A stretch of DNA of 64,000 nucleotides from Marseilla massiliensis (GCF_016899955.1 NZ_JACJJL010000008.1:98936-162935); one strand, 5' to 3'. Positions 51,966-60,643 are shown, counted from the first letter of the stretch. Program-made: numbers and translations. Notes: generated by a model not told the origin, from the letters alone.

Positions 51966-52210
51966 TTATGAATTTTGTATGATGATTACTTTTTCAGCCC
52001 TTGAAGGAATATTGGAGACTAATAAATCCTTAACGTCTACTTGTAGCACTTCAGCTATTCTCATGAGCATCTCCAAAGATGGTTGGGATTTATTCGTACA
52101 CCATTTACTAACTGTTGTAGGGTCTTTGCTGAGCATTACGGCCAACCATTTAGCAGTACGTTTTTTTCCGCAAGCACTACTTTTAATCTGTTTATATCTT
52201 TATCTACCAT
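51966..52210 (-). pseudogene. XRE-type regulator gene with a frameshift, ahead of ptuAB
   Basis: On the minus strand the start ATGGTAGATAAAGATATAAA gives VDKDINRLKVVLAEK; a shift by one base in the A run (T run 52161-52167) is then needed to continue as RTAKWLAVMLSKDPTTVSKW, CTNKSQPSLEMLMRIAEVLQ and VDVKDLLVSN. The run has seven bases; eight would restore about 82 residues. The domain is a standard XRE helix-turn-helix. It stops two bases before ptuA and probably regulated the operon. A sequencing error in the run must be excluded. Confidence 0.75.
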
Positions 52211-52531
52211 AGGATGTTGTGGATTATTATGCAAAGGTATAAAAATATATGTAACTTTGGCATAAGATATAGTAATTTTGCTGATAAATTAGCGTTTTAG
52301 TCCATTATTATGAAAGAGGAAATTAACTACAATAAAAATTATTCATCATCTGTATGAATAAGAATTCATGCAACATCCCATTCATATTCATGCAGCTGGT
52401 TCTCGCTTGTATTTATTATCTTCCTACATATATATTAAACTTGCACCTGTTGAAAGGTTTGGTGCGTACTCTGCAAATGTTTGCATATTGTGCAATACAA
52501 CCAATTGCAGGTGCCACTAAATTTGTAAAAT
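52211..52531. promoter_or_regulatory. Divergent control region between Septu and the next operon
   Basis: On the minus strand TACCTTTG (52232-52239) is a perfect -7 element for the regulator-ptuA-ptuB genes. On the plus strand TAAATTTG (52518-52525) is a perfect -7 element only six bases before the ATG at 52532, so that transcript may have almost no leader. CTTGCACCT occurs at 52440-52448 and AGGTGC near 52510. No gene is seen. Confidence 0.55.
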
Positions 52532-52837
52532 ATGGACAATATCGGTGCAAAACTGAAAAGGAAACGTGAAGAAAAGAACTATTCGCAAGAGTATGTGGCT
52601 GAACAACTGGATGTTTCGCCTTCGACTGTATCCAGGGTTGAGAGCGATGCAGGCAATGTAAAACTATGCATTATAGAAAAGTATTGCAAAGTGTTGGAGA
52701 TGTCCATTGCTGAATTATTTGCAGGAGATGCAAGCCCCACAGCCTACACTTATTCTGTGACTATTCAGATAGGTGTACAACGCATTGAAGAGCTACAAAA
52801 ATTGGAAAAAGTTCTAGTTTCCATGCAAAAGAAATAA
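52532..52837 (+). CDS. XRE-family helix-turn-helix regulator
   Basis: The product has 101 residues. Residues 5-65 form a standard XRE domain: IGAKLKRKREEKNYSQEYVA and LDVSPSTVSRVESDAG. The C-terminal helix (VQRIEELQKLEKVLVSMQ) may serve dimerisation. It probably controls its own promoter and the replication genes behind it. The gap to the next gene is 15 bases. Confidence 0.85.
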   Translation: MDNIGAKLKRKREEKNYSQEYVAEQLDVSPSTVSRVESDAGNVKLCIIEKYCKVLEMSIAELFAGDASPTAYTYSVTIQIGVQRIEELQKLEKVLVSMQKK

Positions 52838-52852
52838 TAAAAACTTATAAAT

Positions 52853-53230
52853 ATGGAAGTTATCACAATTGACAGTGCAGCCTTTCTGAAATTGAAAGAG
52901 CAATTGGATAGAATAGAAAGCTATATTGAGCGAACTGTGGAGTTGAACAAGGATATTGACGATGCTTTGGAAATGAGCAGCAAAGATGTAATGGAGGTCT
53001 TGCGAATATCAGAATCCACCCTGTACAGGTGGCGGAAAAACGGGTTGGTAAAGTATCACTACGCTAATTCGGGTGATGTGAGATATTACTACAAATCTCT
53101 TTTCGTCGCCATAAAATGTTACCAAGTCAAGGTTCCAGCTACGCCTAAAGAAGAAGCCTTGAAAAGGCTCATGGAGTTTAAAGACAATGTGATTCTGAAC
53201 GGCTATGTCACTAAAGATAAAACGAAATGA
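52853..53230 (+). CDS. Helix-turn-helix protein, excisionase-like
   Basis: The product has 125 residues. An N-terminal helix (KLKEQLDRIESYIERTVELN) precedes an HTH_17-like domain: SSKDVMEVLRISESTLYRWR, then NSGDVRYYYKSLFVAI. The design equals that of the three proteins at 32999-33936. The stop overlaps the next start codon (ATGA), so it is translated together with the primase-helicase gene. Confidence 0.75.
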   Translation: MEVITIDSAAFLKLKEQLDRIESYIERTVELNKDIDDALEMSSKDVMEVLRISESTLYRWRKNGLVKYHYANSGDVRYYYKSLFVAIKCYQVKVPATPKEEALKRLMEFKDNVILNGYVTKDKTK

Positions 53231-55269
53231 TAAGCAAAGACGAGATACTTGAGAGGACTAACCGAGGGTTGGATGTATTCAAATACTATTTAGGAATGCC
53301 CTTCAAGCCCGGAAAAAACTTTAGGAATCCCCTATATGAAGATAAAAACGCTTCGTGTAACATCTATTTTGACAAGCATTCGATGATGTTTAAGATGAAA
53401 GACTTTGGCAATGAAGGCTATTCCGGAGATTGTTTTTGGTTTGTGGCTACATTGAAAGGGCTGAATTTAAAGACGGACTTTGTAAGTATAATTAATCTGA
53501 TAGCAAAAGACCTTCATCTGGATGTTGTTACAGATTCAAAACAATCCCTTCATCCGATAAGGCGTAATAAAGAAGCCACGATACAAATCATTGAGGTGGA
53601 CGTCCCAATATATGAAATTGTAGAGAAGACCTTCACATGTTCCGAATTGGAATATTGGCAACAATACGGCATTACTAAAGTTGTTTTGGACACTTTTCAT
53701 GTATCATCGGTCAATGTATTCAAAAGCGTGAACAGGAATAACGAACCTTTCAAAATCAAAAGTTCCGAAATAGACCCTGTTTTTGCATATAAGGGATTAG
53801 GGTACGTCAAGATATACCGCCCAATGAACAAGAAATACCGTTTCCTATATGGCGGAGAAATGCCAGATACCTATTGCTTTGGCTTTGAACAATTGCCCAA
53901 TAAAGGTGACATCGTTTTTATTACGGGTGGTGAGAAAGATGTAATGTCTTTGTATGCGAAGGGATTCCATGCTTTGTGCTTCAATAGTGAAACAGCTACA
54001 ATACCTATACAAATCATAGAAATGTTAGAGAGAAAGTTCAGGCATATCATATTCTTGTATGATTCTGACGAAACGGGTAAAAGAGAATCTTTGCGACAAT
54101 GCTCAACATTATCAGGGCATAATGTCATAAGGATCGAACTGCCTTTACCCGGAACTAAAAAGGAGAAAGACATTTCAGATTTTTTCGCATCCGGCAAAAC
54201 AAAATCAGACCTCCAGGCATTAATAACGGGTGCGCTTGAAAAATATTATTCAAATACACTCATGCTAATAAAATCATGTGAAATGGATTATAACAATCCC
54301 CCGCAAAATTCAAAAACTGTAGTCTCAGTCAACAATGTTCCACTTGGTACCTATGACAATCTATTATGCGTTACGGGTGGAGAAGGTACAGGCAAAAGCA
54401 ATTTTATTTCAGCGATCATTGCAGGAACCCTGATAGAGGTAGACGAATATTCTGAGATTGACACATTGGGACTTGACATCACTCCGAATTTCAAGCACAA
54501 AGCAATCCTGCATTATGACACGGAACAATCAGAATACCAGCTATATAAGAATATGACAAAAACCTTGAAAAGAAGTGGTTTGTCCCATATGCCCGACAGT
54601 TATCATTCATTCTATCTTGCCTCTCTTTCCAGAAAAGAACGGTTGGATATAATAAGGGATAGTATGGATTTGTATTACCATAGGTTCGGTGGTATCCACC
54701 TTGTGGTCATTGATGGCATAGCTGATCTGATACGTTCTGCAAACGACGAAGCTGAGAGCGTCGCCATTGTAGACGAGCTTTATCGTTTAGCAGGCATCTA
54801 CCGCACCTGTATTATCTGTGTGTTGCATTTTGTACCGAACGGGATCAAATTACGAGGGCATATCGGATCGGAACTCCAACGTAAGGCAGCTGCAATTATT
54901 TCCATAGAGAAAGATGATAATCCTGTTTATTCGGTAGTGAAGGCTATAAAAGTACGTGATGGAAGCCCACTGGATGTTCCTTTGTTGCAGTTCTCTTGGG
55001 ATACGGATAAAGACATGCACATTTTTGCAGGAGAAAAACCCGTTGAAGATAAGGAGCGTCGTAAACGCAACGATTTAATCAATGTTGCCAAAGAAATATT
55101 CTACACAAGAAAATCCCTGTCATACAGTGAATTATCAGAATTGTTGTGTGAGATGTTGGATGTCAAAGAGCGTACATCCAAAAATTATATTCAATACATG
55201 AAATCTAATGGAATAATCAGCCAAAATACGTACAATAATTATATTGCAGGTAAACTCTGTAATATTTAA
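53227..55269 (+). CDS. Toprim-RecA-like replication protein (primase-helicase type)
   Basis: The product has 680 residues. The N-terminal part resembles a DnaG zinc-binding region (NPLYEDKNASCNIYFDKHSM, MKDFGNEGYSGDCFWF). A Toprim domain follows: ITGGEKDVMSL, FLYDSDETGKRES, KDISDFF. The C-terminal half is a RecA-like ATPase with Walker A CVTGGEGTGKSN and Walker B HLVVIDGIADLI. It would prime and unwind DNA for replication of the excised or transferred element. It has relatives in Bacteroidales mobile elements. Confidence 0.85.
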   Translation: MISKDEILERTNRGLDVFKYYLGMPFKPGKNFRNPLYEDKNASCNIYFDKHSMMFKMKDFGNEGYSGDCFWFVATLKGLNLKTDFVSIINLIAKDLHLDVVTDSKQSLHPIRRNKEATIQIIEVDVPIYEIVEKTFTCSELEYWQQYGITKVVLDTFHVSSVNVFKSVNRNNEPFKIKSSEIDPVFAYKGLGYVKIYRPMNKKYRFLYGGEMPDTYCFGFEQLPNKGDIVFITGGEKDVMSLYAKGFHALCFNSETATIPIQIIEMLERKFRHIIFLYDSDETGKRESLRQCSTLSGHNVIRIELPLPGTKKEKDISDFFASGKTKSDLQALITGALEKYYSNTLMLIKSCEMDYNNPPQNSKTVVSVNNVPLGTYDNLLCVTGGEGTGKSNFISAIIAGTLIEVDEYSEIDTLGLDITPNFKHKAILHYDTEQSEYQLYKNMTKTLKRSGLSHMPDSYHSFYLASLSRKERLDIIRDSMDLYYHRFGGIHLVVIDGIADLIRSANDEAESVAIVDELYRLAGIYRTCIICVLHFVPNGIKLRGHIGSELQRKAAAIISIEKDDNPVYSVVKAIKVRDGSPLDVPLLQFSWDTDKDMHIFAGEKPVEDKERRKRNDLINVAKEIFYTRKSLSYSELSELLCEMLDVKERTSKNYIQYMKSNGIISQNTYNNYIAGKLCNI

Positions 55270-55281
55270 GAATTTGAAATT

Positions 55282-55584
55282 ATGGTACAAAGCAAAAGTC
55301 ATACAAATTCACCAAATTGTTCTTCTTGTTTCTTAAGATTATGTGCCATACAGTCACAGATAGACAGGTTAGAACGGATGCTTTCTTATTCAAAGGAAAC
55401 CTTAAACTTTAAGGAAGCCTGCCTTTATACAGGACTTTCAAGCAGTCAATTATATAAACTGTTGAATGGAAAAGAAGTTCCTCATTATAAGCCCCATGGA
55501 AAGTTGATATTCTTTAACCGAAAAGAGCTCGACAGTTGGTTGTGCAGTAACAAAAGAAGCATTGAATTAGCGATGGAAATCTAA
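55282..55584 (+). CDS. Helix-turn-helix protein, excisionase-like
   Basis: The product has 100 residues. After a cysteine-containing start (CSSCFLRLCAIQSQ) comes an HTH_17-type domain: LNFKEACLYTGLSSSQLYKL and PHYKPHGKLIFFNRKELDSW. It is of the excisionase/MerR-like fold common in mobile elements. It lies 12 bases after the primase-helicase gene and before a second Toprim gene. Confidence 0.75.
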   Translation: MVQSKSHTNSPNCSSCFLRLCAIQSQIDRLERMLSYSKETLNFKEACLYTGLSSSQLYKLLNGKEVPHYKPHGKLIFFNRKELDSWLCSNKRSIELAMEI

Positions 55585-55596
55585 AATTGAACAGAA

Positions 55597-56517
55597 ATGC
55601 CTATCATAAAGCGGATGAACATTAAATTGATCCGACAAATTCCAATTGTGGATTTTTTATTGGCAATAGGGATTTATCCGGTCAAGGTAACATCATGTTA
55701 CGCATGGTACTACGCACCATACCGAGAGGACGAAGATCTGTCCTTCAAAGTAAACAAGAACCGCAATATATGGTATGACTTCGCTACAGCCAAGAGCGGC
55801 GACATTATCGACCTTGCGGTATTGGTGTACCGCACCCACAACATTCCTAAAATATTAAAAATGATTGAGCAGGCTGCTCCTGCTGCACCTCTCAGGATAC
55901 GGACATTCGTTCCGCATCCGCAACAATCAGCTCCTGATAGGACGCAACTGAAAGCAACCGTATTCCAAAACCTGCGGTTGGAATTGTTGGAATCCTTACC
56001 ATTGCTTTCCTACCTTTCCAAACGAGGCATAGATATGGAAATAGCCAGTCAAGAATGTTGGGAAGCGCATTACACCTGCCATGGAAATAGTTACTATGCC
56101 ATTGCATTCCCCAACGAGGCGGGAGGCTATGAGATACGCAATCCCTATTATAAGGGGTGCATTGCTCCGAAAGCGGTGTCATTCATTTCCCAAGGACAAA
56201 CAGACTGCGTATGCCTGTTCGAAGGGTTCATGGACTATTTGTCCTTTCTGACCTTGCGGAAACGGGAACGGTTGTCCGTACCCTGTTATGGCGCAGACCT
56301 GTTGGTGTTGAACTTGGCAAACAACTTGCCCAAGGCATTGTCACGGCTGAAAACCTACAAGCACATCTATTGCTATCTCGACAATGACGATGCCGGACGG
56401 CGTGTGGTGGACATGCTACGGGAAATCAAAGGCGATGCCGTGCATGACATGATGGAAACCTACCCGCTCTACAAAGACCTCAATGACATCCTTGTTGGTA
56501 AGAAAAAGATGCCGTAA
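55597..56517 (+). CDS. Toprim-domain primase-like protein
   Basis: The product has 306 residues. The N-terminal part is DnaG-like (YAPYREDEDLSFKVNKNRNI, FATAKSGDIIDL) but without the full zinc ribbon. The Toprim domain shows CLFEGFMDYLS, YCYLDNDDAGRR and YKDLNDILV. Such proteins stand near the mobilisation genes in many Bacteroidales elements, where they may prime the transferred strand. No relaxase gene is adjacent here, which is unusual. ATG 55618 is a possible later start. Confidence 0.85.
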   Translation: MPIIKRMNIKLIRQIPIVDFLLAIGIYPVKVTSCYAWYYAPYREDEDLSFKVNKNRNIWYDFATAKSGDIIDLAVLVYRTHNIPKILKMIEQAAPAAPLRIRTFVPHPQQSAPDRTQLKATVFQNLRLELLESLPLLSYLSKRGIDMEIASQECWEAHYTCHGNSYYAIAFPNEAGGYEIRNPYYKGCIAPKAVSFISQGQTDCVCLFEGFMDYLSFLTLRKRERLSVPCYGADLLVLNLANNLPKALSRLKTYKHIYCYLDNDDAGRRVVDMLREIKGDAVHDMMETYPLYKDLNDILVGKKKMP

Positions 56518-56614
56518 TAATACGGATTTGCTTATTACAGAGTCTGCAATTCCTTATTTATGCGAATTTGAATGAAAATATTCCGCAAGAATCACAAAGA
56601 ATTGCCTTGGAATA

Positions 56615-56646
56615 TTTGGCAGTTCGGGATGGATGCAGTATTTTTG
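56615..56646 (+). promoter_or_regulatory. Bacteroides-type promoter of the AbiE operon
   Basis: TTTG at 56615-56618 and TATTTTTG at 56639-56646 are 20 bases apart, an exact consensus promoter. It places the start of transcription near 56653 and supports the ATG at 56684 over earlier start codons. Confidence 0.75.
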
Positions 56647-56683
56647 CATGGTAAATATCGTCAAATTCATAATAAAGGCGAAT

Positions 56684-57445
56684 ATGGCAACAAAAATACA
56701 GCAAATATTGGAATCGCATCCAAATAGTTCATTGTTTTTCGGGAATTGGCTCACGAAACAGGGACTTAACTCCAAGGAGCAACATTCGTACATGAAGAGG
56801 GGTTGGCTCACTCGTATATCCAAAGGCGTTTATGCTTTGAAAGGCAAATCGCCCACATTGCTGCAAACGGTGGCGGCTTACAATTCGCAACTTGGTAAAC
56901 AGTGCATCGTGGGCGCTTATACCGCTTTGGAATTAAGGGGGTATTCACATTATCTTTCCCTCGGCAAGCCTAAAGCCTACCTGTTTACCGACAAGGAAAA
57001 CAAACTGCCCTTATGGATTGTTCAAGGGAATTGGGACATGGCTGTCAAGTATATGACAACCTCTTTCCTTGGAACAGACTTGAAGGCAGTCGAACCAATG
57101 GTTGTTGAAAGTAACAGTTTGCTCGTTTCTTCCCCTGAAAGGGCATTCTTGGAATGTCTTCATCTGCCAGATGCAGCTTCCTCCTTGCTGGATATGTATT
57201 ACATCATGGAGAGTCTGACTACGCTTCGCCCTAAACTGGTGCAATCGTTGCTTGAATCATGCACTTCGCAAAAGGTAAAACGACTGTTTGTTTATATGGC
57301 AGAAAAAGCGGCCCACCCTTGGTTCAAGGCTCTAAAACTTGATTCTGTAACATTGGGCACATCACGATATATGATAGTGCCCACTGGAAAATACATCGCT
57401 AAATATAATATGACCATACCCAAAGAACTTGCTGAATATGAATAG
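56684..57445 (+). CDS. AbiEi-family antitoxin (type IV)
   Basis: The product has 253 residues. The N-terminal winged helix (FFGNWLTKQGLNSKEQHSYM, GWLTRISKGVYALKG) and the following ALELRGYSHYLSLGKPKAYL fit the AbiEi antitoxin family. AbiEi neutralises the toxin indirectly and represses the operon. The stop codon overlaps the next start by eight bases. The start at 56684 follows from the promoter. Confidence 0.85.
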   Translation: MATKIQQILESHPNSSLFFGNWLTKQGLNSKEQHSYMKRGWLTRISKGVYALKGKSPTLLQTVAAYNSQLGKQCIVGAYTALELRGYSHYLSLGKPKAYLFTDKENKLPLWIVQGNWDMAVKYMTTSFLGTDLKAVEPMVVESNSLLVSSPERAFLECLHLPDAASSLLDMYYIMESLTTLRPKLVQSLLESCTSQKVKRLFVYMAEKAAHPWFKALKLDSVTLGTSRYMIVPTGKYIAKYNMTIPKELAEYE

Positions 57446-58361
57446 AAACAACGCCAATACACAGATATACGCTCAGAAAGTGGAACTTCTGTTGCGACTG
57501 ATGCCAATTGTCATGGAAGAGGGCGTATTTGCCGTGCATGGTGGCACTGCCATCAACCTATTTCTTAAGAACTTACCTCGCTATTCGGTTGATATAGACC
57601 TGACATATACTCCATTGGCAGACAGAAACCAAAGTTTGGAAGACATCAACCTGCACTTGAAATCCATCAAAGAGAAAGCTGAAAAGGCTTTCAAAGGGAT
57701 GCACATCGTGCCTAAGTACGACATCTGCAAACTACTTTGTGAATACCGGGGCAAACAAGTCAAGGTGGAGGTGAACCAGACCAAGAGAGGTCTTGTCGGT
57801 GGTGAGGCATTAACCATGCCACTGAGCGACAAGGCACAAGAGGAGTTCGGACTCTATTGTGAGGCTGACATAGTTCCACTGACACAGCTATACGGCGGGA
57901 AGATTGCGGCGGCTCTTTCCCGGCAACATCCCCGTGACCTGTTTGATGTGAAATATATGGATTTGCCGATGGCAGATTGCAGGGAAGGACTTATCTTTAA
58001 CTTGCTTGGCAGCGACCGTCCTATCCATGAATCGTTTTCCCCGCGGCTTATAGACCAACGTGTGGCAATGGTAAACCAATTTGATGGCATGACGGACATT
58101 CCTTTCACATACGAGGAATTTGAGGGAACAAGGACTAAACTGATAACCGAAGTCAACCGGTTGATGACTGATGATGACAAGAGATTTTTGGTCAGTTTCG
58201 AACTTGGCGAACCGAAATGGAATGGGTATGAGTTTGAATACTTCAAAGATTACCCGTCTGTTAAATGGAAACTTGTTAATCTTGCTAAGTTGGCCAAACA
58301 GAAACCCCAAAAATTGAAAGACGAAGCGGCAAAACTTGAAGCACTTCTTGTTGTAGAGTAG
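57438..58361 (+). CDS. AbiEii-family nucleotidyltransferase toxin
   Basis: The product has 307 residues. The nucleotidyltransferase signature is HGGTAINLFLKNLPRYSVDI followed by DLTY, with the paired aspartates of the catalytic site; KVEVNQTKRG, LYGGKIAAALSRQHPRDLFD are the other conserved blocks. AbiEii toxins modify RNA or nucleotides and stop growth, often upon phage infection. The pair is complete and translationally coupled. A terminator follows at 58436-58492. Confidence 0.88.
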   Translation: MNRNNANTQIYAQKVELLLRLMPIVMEEGVFAVHGGTAINLFLKNLPRYSVDIDLTYTPLADRNQSLEDINLHLKSIKEKAEKAFKGMHIVPKYDICKLLCEYRGKQVKVEVNQTKRGLVGGEALTMPLSDKAQEEFGLYCEADIVPLTQLYGGKIAAALSRQHPRDLFDVKYMDLPMADCREGLIFNLLGSDRPIHESFSPRLIDQRVAMVNQFDGMTDIPFTYEEFEGTRTKLITEVNRLMTDDDKRFLVSFELGEPKWNGYEFEYFKDYPSVKWKLVNLAKLAKQKPQKLKDEAAKLEALLVVE

Positions 58362-58435
58362 TTTATCAGCAAGCTGCTTATAACAGGTTAGACAAATAAT
58401 AAAAGGTATAAGCAAGCTTTGGCTTGCCAATTATC

Positions 58436-58492
58436 GCAAGGAAGGACAACCGCCCTATCACATCGGGGAACGGCTGTCCTTTCTTGCTTTTT
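58436..58492 (+). terminator. Terminator behind the AbiE pair
   Basis: GCAAG pairs with CTTGC and AGGACA with TGTCCT around a GC-rich loop (58436-58487), followed by TTTTT on the plus strand. It lies between convergent genes and may serve both directions. Confidence 0.75.
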
Positions 58493-58496
58493 GCCC

Positions 58497-59015
58497 TTAC
58501 GCCGGTTTGCGGCCTCTGACTTTCCAGCCGTAGATGTCGGCCACGTAGGGATAGAGCGAACGTGTGAGCTTGCGGAAACCTTTCTCGTCAATTTCAAGGT
58601 TGTAAATCTTGTCGGCTATCCTTTCGGCATCCTCCCGGCTTTTCGCCACCCGGTAAAGCACATAATTCGTGCCATCGTGGTGAGCCATGCGTCCACGGAT
58701 GTTATAGCTGTCGCCGTACCATTCGCAATCCTCGCAGGAACTATGCAGGATGTCTGCGATGTTGCTGCCCAAAATCTGGTATCCCTGCCTGCGGCCACGC
58801 CACAGACCCAGGTCGCCAAAGGCGATTATCACGCCGTCCACCTGCACATTGAGGTTCATGCGTTCGTCATCGAGCCACCTGCACACTTCCTCGCCCCATT
58901 CTTCATCGCTCACCGTGTAACCGTCATCTTCCAAATACTCACGCTGGCAGTCTTGGTAATACTCCCGTGCCTCGTCGTCCATAAAGCTGTCGTTTGACCA
59001 AATAATCTGTTTCAT
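58497..59015 (-). CDS. Unrecognised acidic protein of conjugative elements
   Basis: The product has 172 residues with an acidic N-terminal third (DDEAREYYQDCQREYLEDDG) and a basic end (RSLYPYVADIYGWKVRGRKP). Conserved-looking cysteines occur in SSCEDCEWYG. No signal peptide or membrane segment is present. I cannot name a family. Small acidic proteins at this position next to tra genes are sometimes antirestriction proteins, but nothing in the sequence proves it. Confidence 0.6.
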   Translation of the reverse strand: MKQIIWSNDSFMDDEAREYYQDCQREYLEDDGYTVSDEEWGEEVCRWLDDERMNLNVQVDGVIIAFGDLGLWRGRRQGYQILGSNIADILHSSCEDCEWYGDSYNIRGRMAHHDGTNYVLYRVAKSREDAERIADKIYNLEIDEKGFRKLTRSLYPYVADIYGWKVRGRKPA

Positions 59016-59466
59016 CGTTTTGATAATTTAATGTTAGACTTCTTGCTCCTTCCCTGCCGTCGGGCTTTTACCCGTCCAAAGGGACTTGTTTTTACGTGCA
59101 AGAGCCAAGGCGGAAAGGAGGGAACGAATGCAAGGAGGAAGCTGACCGCCCTCCCGGAACTGCGCCTTGCAGCTTCCCGACCGCCTTACCTTCGCACAGG
59201 AAAAACAACAGCCGTGGACGGCTAATACGCTTCGTTGCCCATAGAAGATTTACTTCGTTGGTCAGGCAAGTATAACTGAACAAGCGTAGTAAGTATAACT
59301 GTCTTTAGCAAGATTGTCAAAGTATGATTGAAAGTATGATTTCTCCGCGCGAAGAAAAATCAAGTTAAAACAGCCCAGTATTTCAGTCAGAGGTTTCACA
59401 AGACGGCTTTTCCATTATTCTTTTGCAGGCAAAACGAGATTGTAAACCTATAAACCAGACAAAGCA
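59016..59466 (+). other. Gene-free control region before the tra operon
   Basis: The first 200 bases are GC-rich with several short inverted repeats and no supportable gene. Four related direct repeats follow: AAGTATAACTG at 59268-59278 and 59291-59301, and AAGTATGATTG/T at 59320-59330 and 59332-59342. They precede the first tra gene by about 125 bases and may bind a regulator of transfer. I see no oriT that can be named. Confidence 0.5.
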
Positions 59467-59898
59467 ATGAGTCCATTTATGATATTTGCCTTTGTGCTGA
59501 CAATAGCCTACGCTATCTATTATGCGGTGGTCATTGCCAAGGACTTGCAGGGCAAAAAAGGACGCACCAACTCTACCGAGGAGGTGTTTGACTTGGAAGG
59601 CATGGAGGAAGAGGAATCCGTGCAAGTCAGCGAATCAGGTGACAGCTTCCATGTGGGCAGTTCAGGAGATACGTCGGCCGACCCGATAAAAAGTGAGGAA
59701 GAAGATGCTGCCGGGCAGCCTACCGAAGAGCAACAGAGTGAAGCCGAAGAAAAGGCGGATCGCATCAAGTCGGCCCTGTATGAAGCCGACATAACAAGCG
59801 AGGAAGGCATGACCGCTCCCGAACTCCATGAATTGTTGGAGGGCAAGCGGGAAACCTTGTTCAAAACCCCCATGAAGATTACGAGGAATGAGTTGTAA
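59467..59898 (+). CDS. Membrane-anchored acidic protein of the tra operon
   Basis: The product has 143 residues. One N-terminal membrane segment (about 4-24, FMIFAFVLTIAYAIYYAVVI) precedes a strongly acidic, probably unfolded stretch (SEEEDAAGQPTEEQQSEAEE) and a short helical end with APELHELLEGKRETLFKTPM. Its position directly before the DUF4134 genes is that of TraD-like proteins in CTnDOT-type operons, but the family is not certain. Confidence 0.65.
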   Translation: MSPFMIFAFVLTIAYAIYYAVVIAKDLQGKKGRTNSTEEVFDLEGMEEEESVQVSESGDSFHVGSSGDTSADPIKSEEEDAAGQPTEEQQSEAEEKADRIKSALYEADITSEEGMTAPELHELLEGKRETLFKTPMKITRNEL

Positions 59899-59899
59899 G

Positions 59900-60220
59900 A
59901 TGCGCAGGTTGACGGGGCTGTTGGTTGGCGCGTGTGCAGTCTTGCCCGCTTCGGCCAAATGCGGCGGAGTGGACTACAGCTGGGGCGCGGACGCGCTGGC
60001 ACTCATGCATGACTACGTGGTAACCATGATGCTGTATGTCCTCTACCTGCTCTATGCCGTTGCCGCCATCGTGGCCATCTACGCCAGCCTGCAAATTTAC
60101 ATCAAGATGAACACGAGGGAGGAAGGCATCACACGGGAAATCATGATGGTGGTCGGTGCCTGCCTGTTCATCATAGGCGCGTCCATCGTGTTCCCGGCGT
60201 TCTTCGGCTACCGGGTATGA
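59900..60220 (+). CDS. DUF4134 conjugation protein (TraE-like), first copy
   Basis: The product has 106 residues with a signal peptide (LVGACAVLPASA) and two membrane segments (VVTMMLYVLYLLYAVAAIVA and MMVVGACLFIIGASIVFPAF) separated by YIKMNTREEGITREI. This is the DUF4134/TraE pattern of Bacteroidales conjugative elements, comparable to VirB2/VirB3-type pore parts. The ATG lies one base after the preceding stop. Confidence 0.85.
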   Translation: MRRLTGLLVGACAVLPASAKCGGVDYSWGADALALMHDYVVTMMLYVLYLLYAVAAIVAIYASLQIYIKMNTREEGITREIMMVVGACLFIIGASIVFPAFFGYRV

Positions 60221-60271
60221 CAGGAAGAAACGAGACAATTCACATAGTGTTTAATTTTTAAGGTAAAAAGA

Positions 60272-60640
60272 ATGTTTAAGGAAAAACTCATCAAGTGCAT
60301 GAAGGGTCTTCGCCCTTCCGGGAGGCTGAAAATGCTCTCCCTGATGCTGCTGGTCGGGACGACCGCAGCACTCGCCCAAAACGCCGCAGGTGATTACACG
60401 GCAGGTACGACTGCTTTGGGTACTGTGACGACCGAAATCGCCAAGTACGTGCCTTACGTGGTGAAGCTGTGTTACGCCATCGCCGGTGTCGTGGCCATCG
60501 TGGGAGCCATTAGCGTGTACATCAAGATGAACAACGAGGAACAGGATGTCAAGAAGTCCATCATGATGATAGTGGGCGCCTGTATCTTCCTGGTCGCCGC
60601 CGCACAGGCACTCCCGTTGTTCTTCGGTATCACCAGCTAA
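60272..60640 (+). CDS. traE: DUF4134 conjugation protein (TraE-like), second copy
   Basis: The product has 122 residues. It shares the plan of the first copy: a signal peptide (ending in TTAALAQ), a first membrane segment (VVKLCYAIAGVVAIVGAISV), the link YIKMNNEEQDVKKSI and a second segment (MMIVGACIFLVAAAQALPLF). It ends in FFGITS as usual. This copy is closer to the typical TraE. Duplicated DUF4134 genes are seen in a subgroup of elements. Confidence 0.88.
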   Translation: MFKEKLIKCMKGLRPSGRLKMLSLMLLVGTTAALAQNAAGDYTAGTTALGTVTTEIAKYVPYVVKLCYAIAGVVAIVGAISVYIKMNNEEQDVKKSIMMIVGACIFLVAAAQALPLFFGITS

Positions 60641-60643
60641 GCC

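Noticed and set aside
52354..52569. 71-codon open frame before the XRE gene
   Set aside because: It overlaps the promoter and the start of the XRE gene in another frame and has a composition unlike a protein of this genome.
59031..59225. 64-codon open frame before the tra operon
   Set aside because: Arginine-rich, no domain, no ribosome binding site, within a GC-rich region of inverted repeats; no evidence for translation.
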